Positions 1 through 11,414 of a DNA stretch of 64,000 nt are shown here, piece by piece. This stretch comes from Klebsormidium nitens (Eukaryota; Streptophyta; Klebsormidiophyceae; Klebsormidiales; Klebsormidiaceae): positions 1 to 64,000 of the forward strand of contig DF236979.1 in NCBI GenBank assembly GCA_000708835.1, in the 5' to 3' direction. The number at the start of each line of letters is the position of its first letter. The first letter of the stretch is position 1. A program made the translations under genes and the position numbers. A model generated the notes under the pieces. The model did not search any database and was not told where the DNA came from. It saw only the letters and a list, made by a program, of their open reading frames with translations.

Positions 1-1640
1 AATACTTGGGCGGCAAGGTCTTGCAGTAGCTCCGCTGCTCAGGACCACTTTTTCATCAATAAGCTGGGGGATAGTGACTCTCTAGCCCCATGGACATTAG
101 TTGCCACACTCCTAGCTGTGATTGGCTGGGGATGATGATTGATTCTAAGCCCATCGATCAATGACTTTCACGACCGTAATCCTTGGCCACAGCATTCCCC
201 TCACCAGGCTAGCCCAGTACCCTGTGAGGTTTGGATTGCAAGCATTGCTGGCATTGCCGAGTCCCCAGTAGGCAGGAACCAAAGACTTTACGGGGTGGGT
301 GAGCCCGGAAGGGCAAGCTGCAGCAGACAGAGGGACAAATTCTCACCTCAAATGGGCATGGCTTGGATCAGGCCTAGAGCATCAGTCAGATTGGCTCTTT
401 CAGTGGTGCTGTGCAAAGGGAAGACATTTTTGTCATTGGGAATTGGCCCGCTTACTATTGGTGCTTAGCAAAGGCTTGGCCTTTCTGGCATTGGGCAGCC
501 GATTGACTTCTTAACATTGGTGCTTAGCAAAGGTATGACCTTTCTGTAATTGAGCAATGTCATTCCAACAAGGTTGCAATCAGGAACCCTTTGTTTATGT
601 GAATCTCTGACAATTGGTACACTTTTGCTGCAGGGGATCAGGCTTGTAGTAGTAGAGCTTGAAAACCCCTTCAGCTAGGGTACTTCCACGCATTGCAATT
701 GTTCTGGTCTTGACTCCATATGCTTTGCAGAAAGATAATGCATACAGAAAACAGAGAGGAGAAGGACGCTCCAATCAATATCCTATAGCATCTCACAAAA
801 GGTCACTTTCCTGAAGAGTCAGGCTTTCTGAACACCCCAGAAGCCCAAGGTCAGGACTTTGAGCTTACCACACTGTTCACAAGGCAGGTGCCACAAGACC
901 AATTGAAGGGCAGCAAATATTGCCCAGTTGCAGTGCTCTTGGCAGCTGCCATTTTTTGTAAGAAGTTTGCTGGGAGTTTGCTGCGCTGTCGGATTGAAGG
1001 TACGGCGAATGCACGCAGTAATTGCGCGGCCCCGTGCGAACTTCTCCCGCTTCCCTTGACTTGCCCAATTGCCACCTGTAACTTTGAGACTGTTATTCGA
1101 TGCCAATGCTTAATAACAAGTGCGGGCGCCACAGTAGCTTTTGGTAAGGTATAATTGAGGTCGTAAGGATGCGCAATGACCGAACGAGGAAAATGCAGAT
1201 GGGAGGAGCTGGGGCTTTGCTTTCCTTTGAAACTTAGCACCGACTCTGGGCCTTGCAGTGCTGAGCTGCATACGGGCCCCTTGCATCTGCCACTTGAAGC
1301 TGCTGCCGCGAGTCTGCTGTGGCTTCAGGTCAGCTAAACAGTTAATGCGGCAGCCAGCTGCCAGAATGTAGCTGAGCCGTTTGCAACAAAGTAGGATTCC
1401 GGAATCTGTTCGCGGCATGCATATGTCCAGGCTCTTTCGGAGTCTCCACGGACCACAGACTACAGTGCCAGCGCCTGAAAATGGTGAGGAGTACATAATG
1501 CACACGGTCCTGACCGTAACATCGACATATGCCCGGTTATCAAAAGGGTTAGTCTGGGTGTCTAGGGCCCGTTAGTGCACCATACCCGAGCTCCCTGTAC
1601 TGTGAGAGGCTGAGTTAGCTCTTTACCTGGGTTAGAGCTA
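1..1640. other. Intergenic, no gene recognised
   Basis: Short open frames occur on both strands but none has a recognisable domain, coherent composition or a duplicate elsewhere in the window. The only structure seen is a 59-bp direct repeat at 457-566, listed separately. The left edge may lie within or beyond a neighbouring gene that starts outside the window. Confidence 0.5.
457..566. repeat. Direct repeat, two copies, 59-bp period
   Basis: The block beginning attggtgcttagcaaagg occurs at 457 and again at 516. Each copy is followed by a similar tract (cttggcctttctg / tatgacctttctg) and a weaker match beyond. This is a simple tandem duplication with no coding meaning seen. Confidence 0.7.
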
Positions 1641-1740
1641 CGTAAGACAGTAACGTAACACAAGGGATAATAGCCTTCTTCCCGGGCACGACATATGGAC
1701 GTCACGGTGGCGAAACAGAGTGCCAATCATTGACTTCCGG

Positions 1741-1905
1741 CAGCTCCGATCCGATCCGGCGCGGCGAAAATTCCTGGTTTTTGGCGGAATCCGGTCCACG
1801 GAAGAGAGAGGCCGGTACCCCCAAAACCCCGGTTTCGCGACAGGGCCACTAGGGCGCGGCCGCGAAGCAAAGCGCCGAGCGCGGCGGCAGGGGTATATCT
1901 TATAG
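1741..1905 (+). promoter_or_regulatory. GC-rich box and TATA-like element upstream of the first membrane paralog
   Basis: A GC-rich stretch containing gcggccgc ends in gggtatatcttatagg at about 1891-1906. That is a TATA-like element about 70 bp before the chosen start codon at 1973. Similar GC-rich boxes precede the two other paralogs. The promoter role is inferred from position. Confidence 0.4.
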
Positions 1906-1972
1906 GCAGACGTGAACGTCTGCAATGTGCATTGCAAAAGTGTCCTACCAAACGGGAACGCAGAAAGACAGG

Positions 1973-3157
1973 ATGGAGGGGTCCCGTACTCGCTTCCAGC
2001 TGAATGCAACAATCTTCTTCTGCCTCACCTGTATTCTGTTGACGCACAGCGACGCTCAAGCGCACGATGCAGGCAATCTGACAAGTGGCATCAGCGCTAG
2101 CCTCTTACCACTTCCTGAGCCAACTCTAGTCAATGAGTATCTACTGAACAGCTTTTACAACGTTTCCAATGGGACAAACTTGCCAGAGGTCGCAGCTGGA
2201 GAGGGCGCGCCGGGGGACTCAGGCGCGTCATTGCTTCAGGTCATCAGATGCCAGTCCCTTGCTTTGGGGCCCAGCTTCGGTTTCTATCAAGTGGAAGCTC
2301 CCAGCCAGCCCTGCGAGCGCCCCCCACCCCTGACAAGCGTTTTGCACAGACGCCGAGTCCGCTGGCCTTTCTTTCTGCTCAGCTACGTTGTTTTAGCCAT
2401 TACCTCACTGCTTTTTACAATCTCTCTGTGGGGAGGGGTAGCATCCCTTGCAAGCTTTCACGCCCAATCGAAGTCCGCAGAGTCTGATCCAAGCCGCATC
2501 GAAGACGAGGCATCTGCAACCATTGACTTGCCGCCTCAGATCGTTCAACCGGCAACCTGGGCGATCCTCAAGGTGGTAGTAATCTTCTCACTTGTCATAG
2601 CCCTAGTCTATACCAAGACAGCAGCACACTGCCTTTGGCCAGAGACCTGGTATGAGCACACGGGTCCGGTTAGCCTGCCTGACCCTGATCAAGGGCTCAG
2701 CCAATACCTTGCTTCCAAGCTAGATAAAGGCAACCTTACGTTGCAGCTATGCACGACAGACAAGCTAGCATTGTATGTTGGGTTCTCGTACCCCTGCGCG
2801 CTGTTGGGAGAGCCTTATGGAGACCTTATGCCGTTTGTTCCGGAAGCAGAGTTGATTGGCCGTTGTTCAGAGCCCATGAATTCCCTCTTTCGATTTTGTG
2901 CGATCTTCACTGCGCTCGTCACGGGTTTCACGGGTGTTTTCATTGGGGTGCCAGCTCTTATCATAGTTGGTTTGATGATCATTTGTGTAGTGCACGATAA
3001 GCTCTATGGAAGCTGCCGGGCCACAACATGGCCGGTTGTCACACCCCAGGGCACGCCCGCAGGCTTGGGGGAGGGAATAGAGCTAAAGGACGAAGTGACT
3101 GAAGATCAAAGGAGCCGAGATAAGTCACATGCTAGAGAGTTGGATTCCATTCTCTAA
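1973..3157 (+). CDS. Unknown-family membrane protein, paralog 1 (about 394 aa)
   Basis: Single-exon gene of no family I recognise. I chose the ATG at 1973 rather than the in-frame ATG at 1925 because it aligns with the starts of the two downstream paralogs (M-x4-R-x-RF) and leaves a clean signal peptide ending near DAQA. The order is: signal peptide, Cys-containing ectodomain 1 with LPEPTLVNEYL and CQSLALG, a hydrophobic segment, a longer polar loop rich in Ser/Asp/Glu, a second hydrophobic segment, ectodomain 2 with LPDPDQGLSQYL and LQLCTTDKLALY, a third hydrophobic segment and a charged tail. Several N-x-S/T sites lie in the predicted ectodomains. It is longer and more diverged than its two paralogs and lacks their REDEAD tail. 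Both ectodomain halves carry an LPxP-x4-[NS]-x-YL motif. Plasma-membrane or endomembrane location is inferred from the signal peptide; molecular function is unknown. Confidence 0.8.
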   Translation: MEGSRTRFQLNATIFFCLTCILLTHSDAQAHDAGNLTSGISASLLPLPEPTLVNEYLLNSFYNVSNGTNLPEVAAGEGAPGDSGASLLQVIRCQSLALGPSFGFYQVEAPSQPCERPPPLTSVLHRRRVRWPFFLLSYVVLAITSLLFTISLWGGVASLASFHAQSKSAESDPSRIEDEASATIDLPPQIVQPATWAILKVVVIFSLVIALVYTKTAAHCLWPETWYEHTGPVSLPDPDQGLSQYLASKLDKGNLTLQLCTTDKLALYVGFSYPCALLGEPYGDLMPFVPEAELIGRCSEPMNSLFRFCAIFTALVTGFTGVFIGVPALIIVGLMIICVVHDKLYGSCRATTWPVVTPQGTPAGLGEGIELKDEVTEDQRSRDKSHARELDSIL

Positions 3158-4365
3158 GTTGCCGTCTACAGTCTTCTGAGCATCTTGTAGCACATTACGT
3201 ATTTTGCAGGTACTAGATTAAGCAGAATCCGCTCTCCGTTTGCCTTTGATTCGTCTTTCCAAATTCAACAGGACTTCTGAAAAAAAGGTTTAGTATATTG
3301 TTTGCACCTATGAGCAATCTATCTGCATCATCTCTGCCTAAAAAGATCGTGGTAATGGACAACGTATCCGCAAGCCCTGTCATCAATAAAGTTGGCTGCA
3401 TGCAAGGCTCAAAAGGTGGTAAGAATCAATAAAGATGCGGCTAATTCCTGCATAAAGCGGATGCGTTACGAATCTGATCATATTGTCACGCGATTCGCTT
3501 CTTTCCATCATGATTCACCCTCTGACTAGCTTTCCGAGTTTTGCAACGAGAGTCGCTGATCACTTTGCCTCTTAGCCTGGATCTGGGCACCACGTCAAGA
3601 GCCGACTAAACGAAAGTACAAGATCGTTTCGCTATCCATCATGTTATAGGCCTAGCTGCAGTACTGGTGACATGTGTGTGATCCAAGGTGATATGTAGTG
3701 ACTAAGAGCTCTTCTTCTTAAGAAAGACTACCGTTTGCATCATATCCTCATGAGCACTGGCTTTCAGCATTCCCACAAACATTACCGTTCCGAAAACAGT
3801 GTTGTTTTAAAGCGGCTTAGAGAAGACTTTCCTGAAGCTGGCGGTAAATAGCGGCCTGTACGGTCAGGTCTACAGTCCAGATATCACGCGTAGTCCCCAA
3901 CATAGGTCGCAACAGTCATTCGTAGTGCTAGGGCTAATGCCGTTTGTGCGGATTCGTGCGATCGTGCCTGTAAGGCACTGGAGCAGTCAGAGCGGCTGTC
4001 ATGCTGATCAGCGGATTGAGTCCGTATGATGTGTGCATCTTAAAGCCCTTAAGTAGGATTGAAAGGTCGTACCCAGGACATGAAAGACAAATGCGCGGAA
4101 GTAGGTCATGTGAAGTCACGGGTCAGTTGGCTGGGGCGCCAGCCGTAGTACGAATATGCTGCAAGCTGGGCTCTGATCTTCAATCTTTCAACAGCTTCAA
4201 TTCAAGTTTCCTTTCATATCGAAGCACACCCACACATGCCGCCATCTTGTGAGATGGAGAGATGGGCTGTGTTCCTCCCCGATCAGCCAAATTAAATCCT
4301 TTCTGCTCTGGCGTTTCAAGAAGCATGCCTCGCTATGAAATCCTTTTACTACCAAAAGTCACCTA
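3158..4365. other. Intergenic, no gene recognised
   Basis: This is the 3' flank of paralog 1. No open frame with domain-like composition was seen. It ends where the first copy of the large segmental duplication becomes recognisable (about 4.37 kb). Confidence 0.5.
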
Positions 4366-7139
4366 CGGGTTTGGCGCGGCGCTTGAAAGGTTTCGTCAAC
4401 GCGCAGAACGATTTTTGGCGGTCTCTACCCGGATTTAGTCGCGGGCAAAAGATAAGCTGAGCGCGGCAGTCGGAATGAACAAGGTTTGAGGCCGTTGTTG
4501 TCGGCCCGAGCGGCCGCCACTTCCTTGCTGCTTGCTTGACGCACGGAGCTGCACGGAGGAAGGGCGCTTTCAGCAGAAACATATGAGAATGTTGCAGTAA
4601 CAGCATGCGAGGCTGCAAGCATCGCTGATTCAAGTCGCTGTGGATGACGGACGAGCTCTTTACAGAACACGATTTCAGTTTGACCGAAGATTCAATGCGC
4701 GTCAGAAAGACCGGGTCCTATGCGCCACCATGGCGGCCCGTCATCACTTCTCAAGTCTCTTATTGCTTTTCATGCCTGCTTTCCAAAGGGATTACCCCGC
4801 ATTCTGCAGCCAGGTCCCGGAACACCTGGACAATAGCACCAGCCTATGCCTGCTAGACTCAAGAACTCAACATCTTTCGATCTGCGAACGACTAGAGAGA
4901 CTGGACAAACCCGCGTGCGGCCCTTCAACGATCGACTGGATGCCCCGTCTGTCGCAAAGCATTCCTACGTACTTCCAAATCAAATGGGGCCTTCTGATCA
5001 TCTGTCTGCTCAAAACAGCCAGTGGTCTACAGTATAGACGGGCGCCACCGCCTCGCAATCTGCGACGCGTGCGCACGCATTTTCCGCCACGAAGCCAAGC
5101 CCCAGGATATCAACAAGTGGTCCGGAACTGGTCGCTGCTCGGATTCGCGGTAAGCAGACGACGGCCGTTTCTCTCACCGTCCAGCAGACTTCATCACTGG
5201 GTGCCGGGGCGGTTGGATAGAAGAGCGAGCCTCGTTTGAGGCTGGACTCATCTACTGCGGTTCGGTCGTCTTCTTTTGGAAACCGGAAACCTCCGAACGT
5301 TTAGTATTTGATGAAAGCCCATCTTTGCTTGCTTTTATAGGGGATCCGGCTGACTGCAAACGACATAAGTATAAGACCTTCAGCGAGGCCAGCAATCATC
5401 GCACAGAACGATCGGACCATCCTCTTCGTGCATCTTTCTGGAGGAGAGCTGGCGTTCAGCGAGGAAGTGGGCGACGTTGAACTGGTGCCCTCCTCAGCGG
5501 AGCTCCCAAAAATCAGTACGACTAATCAGACTCGAGGATTTATTTGAGAAAGTAACTTGAACCAACTCAAATCAATTGGAGTTGCTCTCAATTAAGGCGA
5601 CTTTTGCTTCCTGGTAGCTTAGATGAAGATTGTCGGGCATCAGCTCTTGATTGGATTTGGCAAAAGTTCCCAACACTTGCTTCGTGAAATCAAGGTCCGG
5701 GCAATCTACGGTCTCGAGATCTCAACCTGGGAACGAAAAATTATGTCTCGACATGAATTCAACCCAACTGGTGTAGCATCAATCTTTAGGAAGAAAGCTT
5801 TTTTACGTTCACTTTTAACTTGCTATGCCTTGTTTACTCGATAATGAGCCTCTGTAGTGTCCCAGGCGCTGCTTGTTTTCGTACGACTTCGTATCAGGTT
5901 CACCTCTCTGAATGACTCTCAATTTCATACTTTCCGGAACTTCCAAAAGACTTACACGCATTCAGTGTGAATCCTTGAAAAGCCTTTTCGAATCCACCTC
6001 CTGCCCATTCAGGTCACCAGGAGTTATCTCACGACGAAATTGACGTGCAGCATGGGCCTTTCTGTCGCGAACGGAGACGAGCGGCCGCGGTCGGCAGGGG
6101 CGGCCTCCAACTGAGGCCGAAGTGCTGGTCTTGAAGAAGCCGCCCTCATCCTTTGAAGCTCCAGAATTGAGGTTTACTGCAAGGTCATTATTTGGCTCGG
6201 ATCCACAATTGCAATCAGATCCCGCGACGCAGCGCAGCTGATGTAGGATACCAAGTAGCAATATGTTTGACGAACTCGCCCCTTCTCGATTCTGGTGACG
6301 GGGATCGACAAGCGGGGTAATAATTGGGTGCACCTCACCGCGGCTGGGCGGAACGTCTCAGGCATCATCGGGCACGACGATCAATTTTGAGATAGCTGAC
6401 AGTGCCTTTATGCTTACTCGAATACTGGAAGATTCCTTTGCGTGTACGCAACTTGATGAATGTGAGCGGGGACGATCAATTCTGTTTGCTTCCGACAAAC
6501 TAGACAACCGTCGACAGGTCACGTCCATCAAGGCACTGCAAACTTAGCAAAACCTTCTTAGCATCCGCAGCAGCACTTAAATGATGACATCTAGAATGTC
6601 AGGCCTCCCCGTGTCTCAGAATCATTTGCCACATGAAGGCGCGCTCGAAAGTGAATCCAGATTGTAAGAATGAATAACTTCGTACGAAGTGTTCTTATTA
6701 TATTCTATGTCGAGGCAAACTTCAAGACTTGAAACCTCCTTGGACCGGACCGATCGCTTCGTTAAAGTTATGCGTCCGAAGCAACAAACTGGACCTTGTG
6801 AGTTTCCAGAATTGCGCTTCAATCAAGATGATATGGTCCTCGAAACGGTAATTAGCCAGGCCGTTTATGACCAGATCATTCTCGAACGGCGTGTGCGTTG
6901 AGACAAGCCCGGTCTCGTTCAGTTACTGTAAGACCGCCCTAGTCTCACGGCGCTGGTCTCAGATGATCATGAGGCTTTTGAGTTATTCTGACGCGTTATG
7001 AATTGCTCGACCACACCTCATAGAACACAAGGAGAGACATGGGGTGGTAAGCCTGCTTTGCCCCAGGGAGACTGATGAACTTCCGAGCCCTCTTGATCGT
7101 TGTATCAATCTTATTTTTTTTGCATTCTTCCCTTTCAAA
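4366..7139. other. Long noncoding stretch of unit A upstream of paralog 2
   Basis: Open frames here are not preserved in the matching part of unit B (9728-11712), which argues against coding capacity. Short blocks are conserved between the units, notably the GC-rich stretch around 6060-6110, and could be regulatory. No RNA gene was recognised. Confidence 0.5.
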
Positions 7140-7335
7140 GGACGGCCCACCATATTGTCGGAGTCTGCACTTCCTGGAGGCTGCGCGGCCGGGCCGCGGT
7201 CCACCCGACCGCCGGCCGGGCGGGCGGGCCTGCCAGGTACGTCGGCCGCGTGCCACATACGCTGTAAAACTCCAAACCCTTCCGGCCGGGTTTTAGATCT
7301 GCGGCCCGCGCGGCAGTCGCGCCGCTGCATGGCGT
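7140..7335 (+). promoter_or_regulatory. GC-rich box upstream of paralog 2
   Basis: A very GC-rich segment (gctgcgcggccgggccgcgg and following) is conserved in order with 11713-11945 upstream of paralog 3. The closeness to the start codon (about 75 bp) suggests core promoter or 5' leader. It contains one half of the conserved pattern ccaaa-ccttc-ggccggg seen in both copies. The function is inferred. Confidence 0.5.
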
Positions 7336-7408
7336 ATTCGCTCTGGGCCGGGCTGTCACTCAACAGGAGTTTACAAATGCAAGGTGTAGGAAGACAAGGA
7401 GGAAAGAG

Positions 7409-8428
7409 ATGGCGCCACGGTATCGCTTTGACGTCGCTCTCCTCACGCTCGGTACTATTGCATGCCTCTGTTTCAGCAAAGCTCAGGCTGCAGCGAATTA
7501 CAGTGACTCAAGCGTCTTGCGCCTTCCTGATCCAAAGGTGGTCAATGACTTTCTGCTTGACAGGTACTCAAACTGGACCAACCCCGTGCTGGAAGGGCGG
7601 AAACCGCAACCCCTCCAGGTTATCAAGTGCCAGTCCCTTCCATTGGGAGCCACCTTTGACTTTTACCAAGTGCAGGCACCCGGCAAGGCTTGCGAGCTTC
7701 CGCCGCCCCTAGTCAGCTCCATTGTGCACCGCAAGCACATTGTTTCAGCTGGCGTCGACTGGCTGATCTATGTCTGTGTCTACTTGAGCCTAGAATGGGG
7801 AGTCACCTTCGCCGCCTTTTGTGTGCTCCTCTTGGTGGTGCTTATCGTCCTATGTGGTCACATTCGGGCGGGCAGAGGGGACGAGCCTACTCCCAAAGGT
7901 TTTTTCAAGCCTTACGCTTGGGCTTTACTTGCTGCTCTAGTTGCGTCGCTAGTACCAGTTGGTTTCCTAACTGGAAGCGCGGCGCACTGCCTCTGGCCCC
8001 AGACGAGGATCGAATACAAAGGCCCGGTTAGCCTCCCTGACCCAAACCAAGGGCTGAACCAGTACCTCGCTTTCGCGCTAGGCGAAGGTAGTCTAAGCCT
8101 GCAGCTGTGCACGACCAATAACCTAGCATTCTACATAAGGTTTCCAGCCAGCTGTGTCCGTGTGGGGGAGCCTTATGGAGAGCTCCAGCCAGATCTGCCG
8201 AAGGCTGCCAGTGAGCACGATGCTCACCCATGCTCAGAGGGCAACAAGGAACTTCTCGTCTTCTGTTTGGTTCAAAGGGGTATCGGGACCGGTGTTGTGT
8301 TGCTCATAGTCGCAGTAGTGGGATACCGTGCTATAATGAGGAAGGTACGAAGCCTCAATATCACTCTTAGTAAGCCCCGGGTCACACCGGTGTCTTCTAC
8401 AAGGGAGGACGAGGCTGACGCAGTGTAG
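7409..8428 (+). CDS. Unknown-family membrane protein, paralog 2 (339 aa)
   Basis: Single-exon gene, start MAPRYRF, close relative of the gene at 11994. Residues 1-27 form a signal peptide ending KAQA. Residues 28-115 are ectodomain 1 with LPDPKVVNDFLL (39-50), C74 and C95. A hydrophobic segment lies at about 118-150, a short basic/polar loop follows, and a second hydrophobic segment spans about 168-190. Residues 190-281 are ectodomain 2 with C194, LPDPNQGLNQYL (209-220), LQLCTTNNLAFY (C234), C249, EPYGEL and C275. A third segment spans 282-308 and the tail is polar, ending REDEADAV. With a cleaved signal peptide and three membrane segments, both ectodomains face the same, non-cytosolic side. 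N-glycosylation sites NYS and NWT sit in ectodomain 1. No catalytic motif was seen. A receptor, adhesion or cell-wall-related role is possible but unsupported. Confidence 0.85.
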   Translation: MAPRYRFDVALLTLGTIACLCFSKAQAAANYSDSSVLRLPDPKVVNDFLLDRYSNWTNPVLEGRKPQPLQVIKCQSLPLGATFDFYQVQAPGKACELPPPLVSSIVHRKHIVSAGVDWLIYVCVYLSLEWGVTFAAFCVLLLVVLIVLCGHIRAGRGDEPTPKGFFKPYAWALLAALVASLVPVGFLTGSAAHCLWPQTRIEYKGPVSLPDPNQGLNQYLAFALGEGSLSLQLCTTNNLAFYIRFPASCVRVGEPYGELQPDLPKAASEHDAHPCSEGNKELLVFCLVQRGIGTGVVLLIVAVVGYRAIMRKVRSLNITLSKPRVTPVSSTREDEADAV

Positions 8429-9727
8429 GAGATTGGCCAACTGAGGGCGCTGTAGGGTCAATAAATGGTGGGCTACTGGAAGAACTCTATTATGCAATCT
8501 AGAAGACGAAAGCGATACAGTCAGCCAAGTGCGTAGGATTTTGCAAGCAAAGTGGAAGGCGTCTAAGAGTCAAACCTAGAGATGTTACATGAGATTAGTC
8601 TGTGTAATATCTGTCAACTCAAGTCTGGCCTCGACGAGGAGCCCTCCTTGGAACTCATTCTGCACGTGCTTGACCTCCTTGGAATGCTTCTAATGGCAAG
8701 ATTTTGGGCTATTCAGCACGCTTGCTATACAATTTTCGGTTGTCAACGAAGAGATATACATATCAGATCTAGCTCTAACTGCCGTTTAGGTCATGGTCGG
8801 GTGTTGAATCCGAATTCTGTTGTTGTTCTCCTCTAATTGTTTGGCTGGCTCTGGATTGTTATGTCAAACTTTCTTTCTGATCTGGTACATCAGAGAGTGG
8901 TAAACCCCTCTTGAAGCGTTTTCTTTTACGAGCGTCTTAGCACAGGTCAAGTACGTTGGAAAGTCTCCTGATTATCGTACGATGTTGCACGCACCCCGCG
9001 CTGGCACCGCCACGTCTCGACCAACCTGCCTATGTTTCTCGCCTGCAAGATTGCCCTTGCGCCTAGATTGTGCAAGTGGGTGGACTTCATTATCCACTTC
9101 ATCGTTGTAATCATCAAGGGCGCTATTTAAGATGGTTCGCAACTTGAAGGGTGAATGATAGCTTCCGGTACAAGTTTCACGTCTTCCGAAATCTGCTCCA
9201 TGCAATGAACAGGCTGCTTATTCTTCTACCTGTTATCAGTCCTAGCTGTAGTATTTCGACCAAACAGAACGTTGTTGATAGTCTATCACATCCCCTCGAC
9301 AGATGGGCATTAAGTTCCTTCATCTCTGGGTTGATGCGTCAAAAAGCAGATGGCAATAATAGTGGATTTCCAACGATCACAATATCCAGTTTTATGTGCC
9401 ACTTGTAGTTCTTGCCACAACCCGTCATCACGGGGCGCGCTATACCTGCTGCCTATATGCTCGACACTTGTGTATTAATTCGTACTGGAGCTGCAATTCT
9501 AAATCTTCATAGTCGTTCAACAATATCAAGATAGCCTAGTACCCTTTCGTATCAAAGCACAAGACTTACATCGAATTTTTGTCTGGCAAACTAAAGTCGA
9601 TTGATCCTTCGTCGCTTGAACAGATTCCTTTCTAGTGCTCTGACGTTCTACGCGAGCCTCCTCTCCATCGATGATGCAATGATCAGCTTTCTATCCCCTT
9701 GAAAAAAATAGTTGGCGCACCTACAAT
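8429..9727. other. 3' flank of paralog 2, no gene recognised
   Basis: Partly matches the 3' flank of paralog 3 (13035-14110). One example is the block around 8930-9070 against 13560-13700, with gcgtcttagcaca/gcgtcttggcaca and a shared segment with tttctcgcctgcaagattgc / ttcctcgccggcaagactgc. Reading frames are not preserved between the copies, so it looks noncoding. Confidence 0.5.
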
Positions 9728-11414
9728 TCTGGCGCGGCGCTTGAAAGGGTTCTATCAATCACTACTGGCGCATCTTCTGCCCGGATTCAGTCGCGCGGGC
9801 TATTTAAGACTGCAAAGCTGCAAGCGCGAGTCTGCGCAAGGCTTGAGGCGGTTGTTGTGGGTCCCACTTTGCCGCCGCTTCCCTCAGTGCACGGAGCTGC
9901 ACGGAAGAGCGGCACGTCTGAGAGGAAGCATCAGAGTACTCGTATCAGCATGATGCGAGGCTGCCCGCATCACAAATTGCTGCTCGCTAGAGTACTCGTC
10001 GCCTTTTACTTGAAGACCTCTATATAACACGAAGTCACCTTTCTGTAGACTTTGGAGCTCGGTCAGAAAGGACCCGATTCTGTATATGCGTTTCCATGGC
10101 GGCCCGCCGGCCTTACTTTTCGGCTGTAATCGCCTTTCAAATGCCTGCTTCCGTGAAGGCAGGGGTTATAGCTACGGGATGAGCTTCTGCCAATGAAAAC
10201 GCGAGCTTGACCACCCGTTGCTTGGGGCACAGGATCCGGCCGGATTTCGGGCCCCTCAGGAAATTAAGCTATGTGCCGGAGTATAGGGTATGTGCCGGCC
10301 TTCTGCAGGTCTTTTCTGCAGCCTCAGTAAAACAGGGCCTTCAAATCATCTGGCGTGTCCAATTCTGCTCGCATTTTTAGACGGGCGCTATAGCCTCACT
10401 ACTACGAGGCGCGTGCGCCGCCACGAAGCCAAGGCTTATATATAGTGGTCCTTGTTCGGATCGTCGGTGGCCAGAAGACGTCCGTTTCCTAAACGGCCCA
10501 GTAGGTTCATCGTTGAGGAACGGATGGGATTATATAGCGAGCCTCGCTGGAAGCCTCTCCAGAACGGTTCCTTCTCCAAACGGTCCCTTCTCCAAACGGT
10601 CCTCCGCTTTTCTCCCTCCAAATCTGGAGTCCTCCGAACGTTTTCTTGAGAGCCCCTCTTCCGCTTGCTCTAAAGGAAACTAGCTGCTGGCTGCAGAGCT
10701 AGAATAAAAGTGCCGATCTATGTGGCACACAAGCAATGATAACACCCTCCTCTCGGTGCATCGAAGGGCAGCTGTCATAAAAACGGGAAACGGGTGATGT
10801 TGAAGGGCTACCCTCTCAGGAATCCCTTCTCAAAATGCTCATGCAGGACACGAGGTGTCGTCAACCCAAGAAGCGCGTTGGCGTGCAGCGTGGGCCCTTC
10901 TGCCGCGAACGGAGACGAGCGGCCGTGGTCTGCAGGGGCGGCCTCCAAGTTAGGCCGAAGTTTTTTCAGAGAAGCCGCCCATTGAAGGCTCCAGAATGGA
11001 TGATCTTTGCGGTGTGATTTCGGACTCGTACCACGAATCAATTGAAGTACGCCACGCAGTGCAGTTGATGTTGCAGTATTACGTAGGTGACTGTTTGACG
11101 GACTCGCCCCTTTCTTCATTCTGGCGACTGGGACCGACATGTGGTGTCGTTACTTGTATCCACCTCATCACGTGCTGGGCGACACGTCTCCGCCGTCATC
11201 AGGCAGGACAACCTGTTTCAGGATACCTGAAAGTGCCTTGACGGTACACCAGTAGCGTCAAGATACTGGGATGTTTCTTTTGTTCTTTTGCATGTGCGAG
11301 AAGACATAAACGTGAGCGGGCCCTATATCGCTTCTGATTCGACAAGAGAGTCGTCAAGGCACCGGAATAAGCATCACCCAATCACCGTCCGCAGCAGCGG
11401 TCGTCATTGCAACA

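Larger units (their letters stand above)
4370..9480 (+). repeat. Segmental duplication, unit A (contains paralog 2)
   Basis: Unit A matches unit B (about 9728-14110) in collinear blocks. Examples are ggcgcggcgcttgaaagg at 4373 and 9731; gcacggagctgcacgga near 4541 and 9889; a block around 6048-6165 against 10890-10998; tgtcaggcctcc near 6598 and 11442; the GC-rich box at 7140-7330 against 11713-11940; the coding sequence; and 3' blocks such as gatgcgtc near 9333 and 13956. Between blocks the copies have diverged by substitution and indels, so the duplication is not recent. Boundaries are approximate. Confidence 0.8.

Noticed and set aside
7044-7712. 222-codon open frame overlapping paralog 2 in another frame.
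   Set aside because: It overlaps the well-supported gene, covers the GC-rich leader and has no counterpart in unit B.
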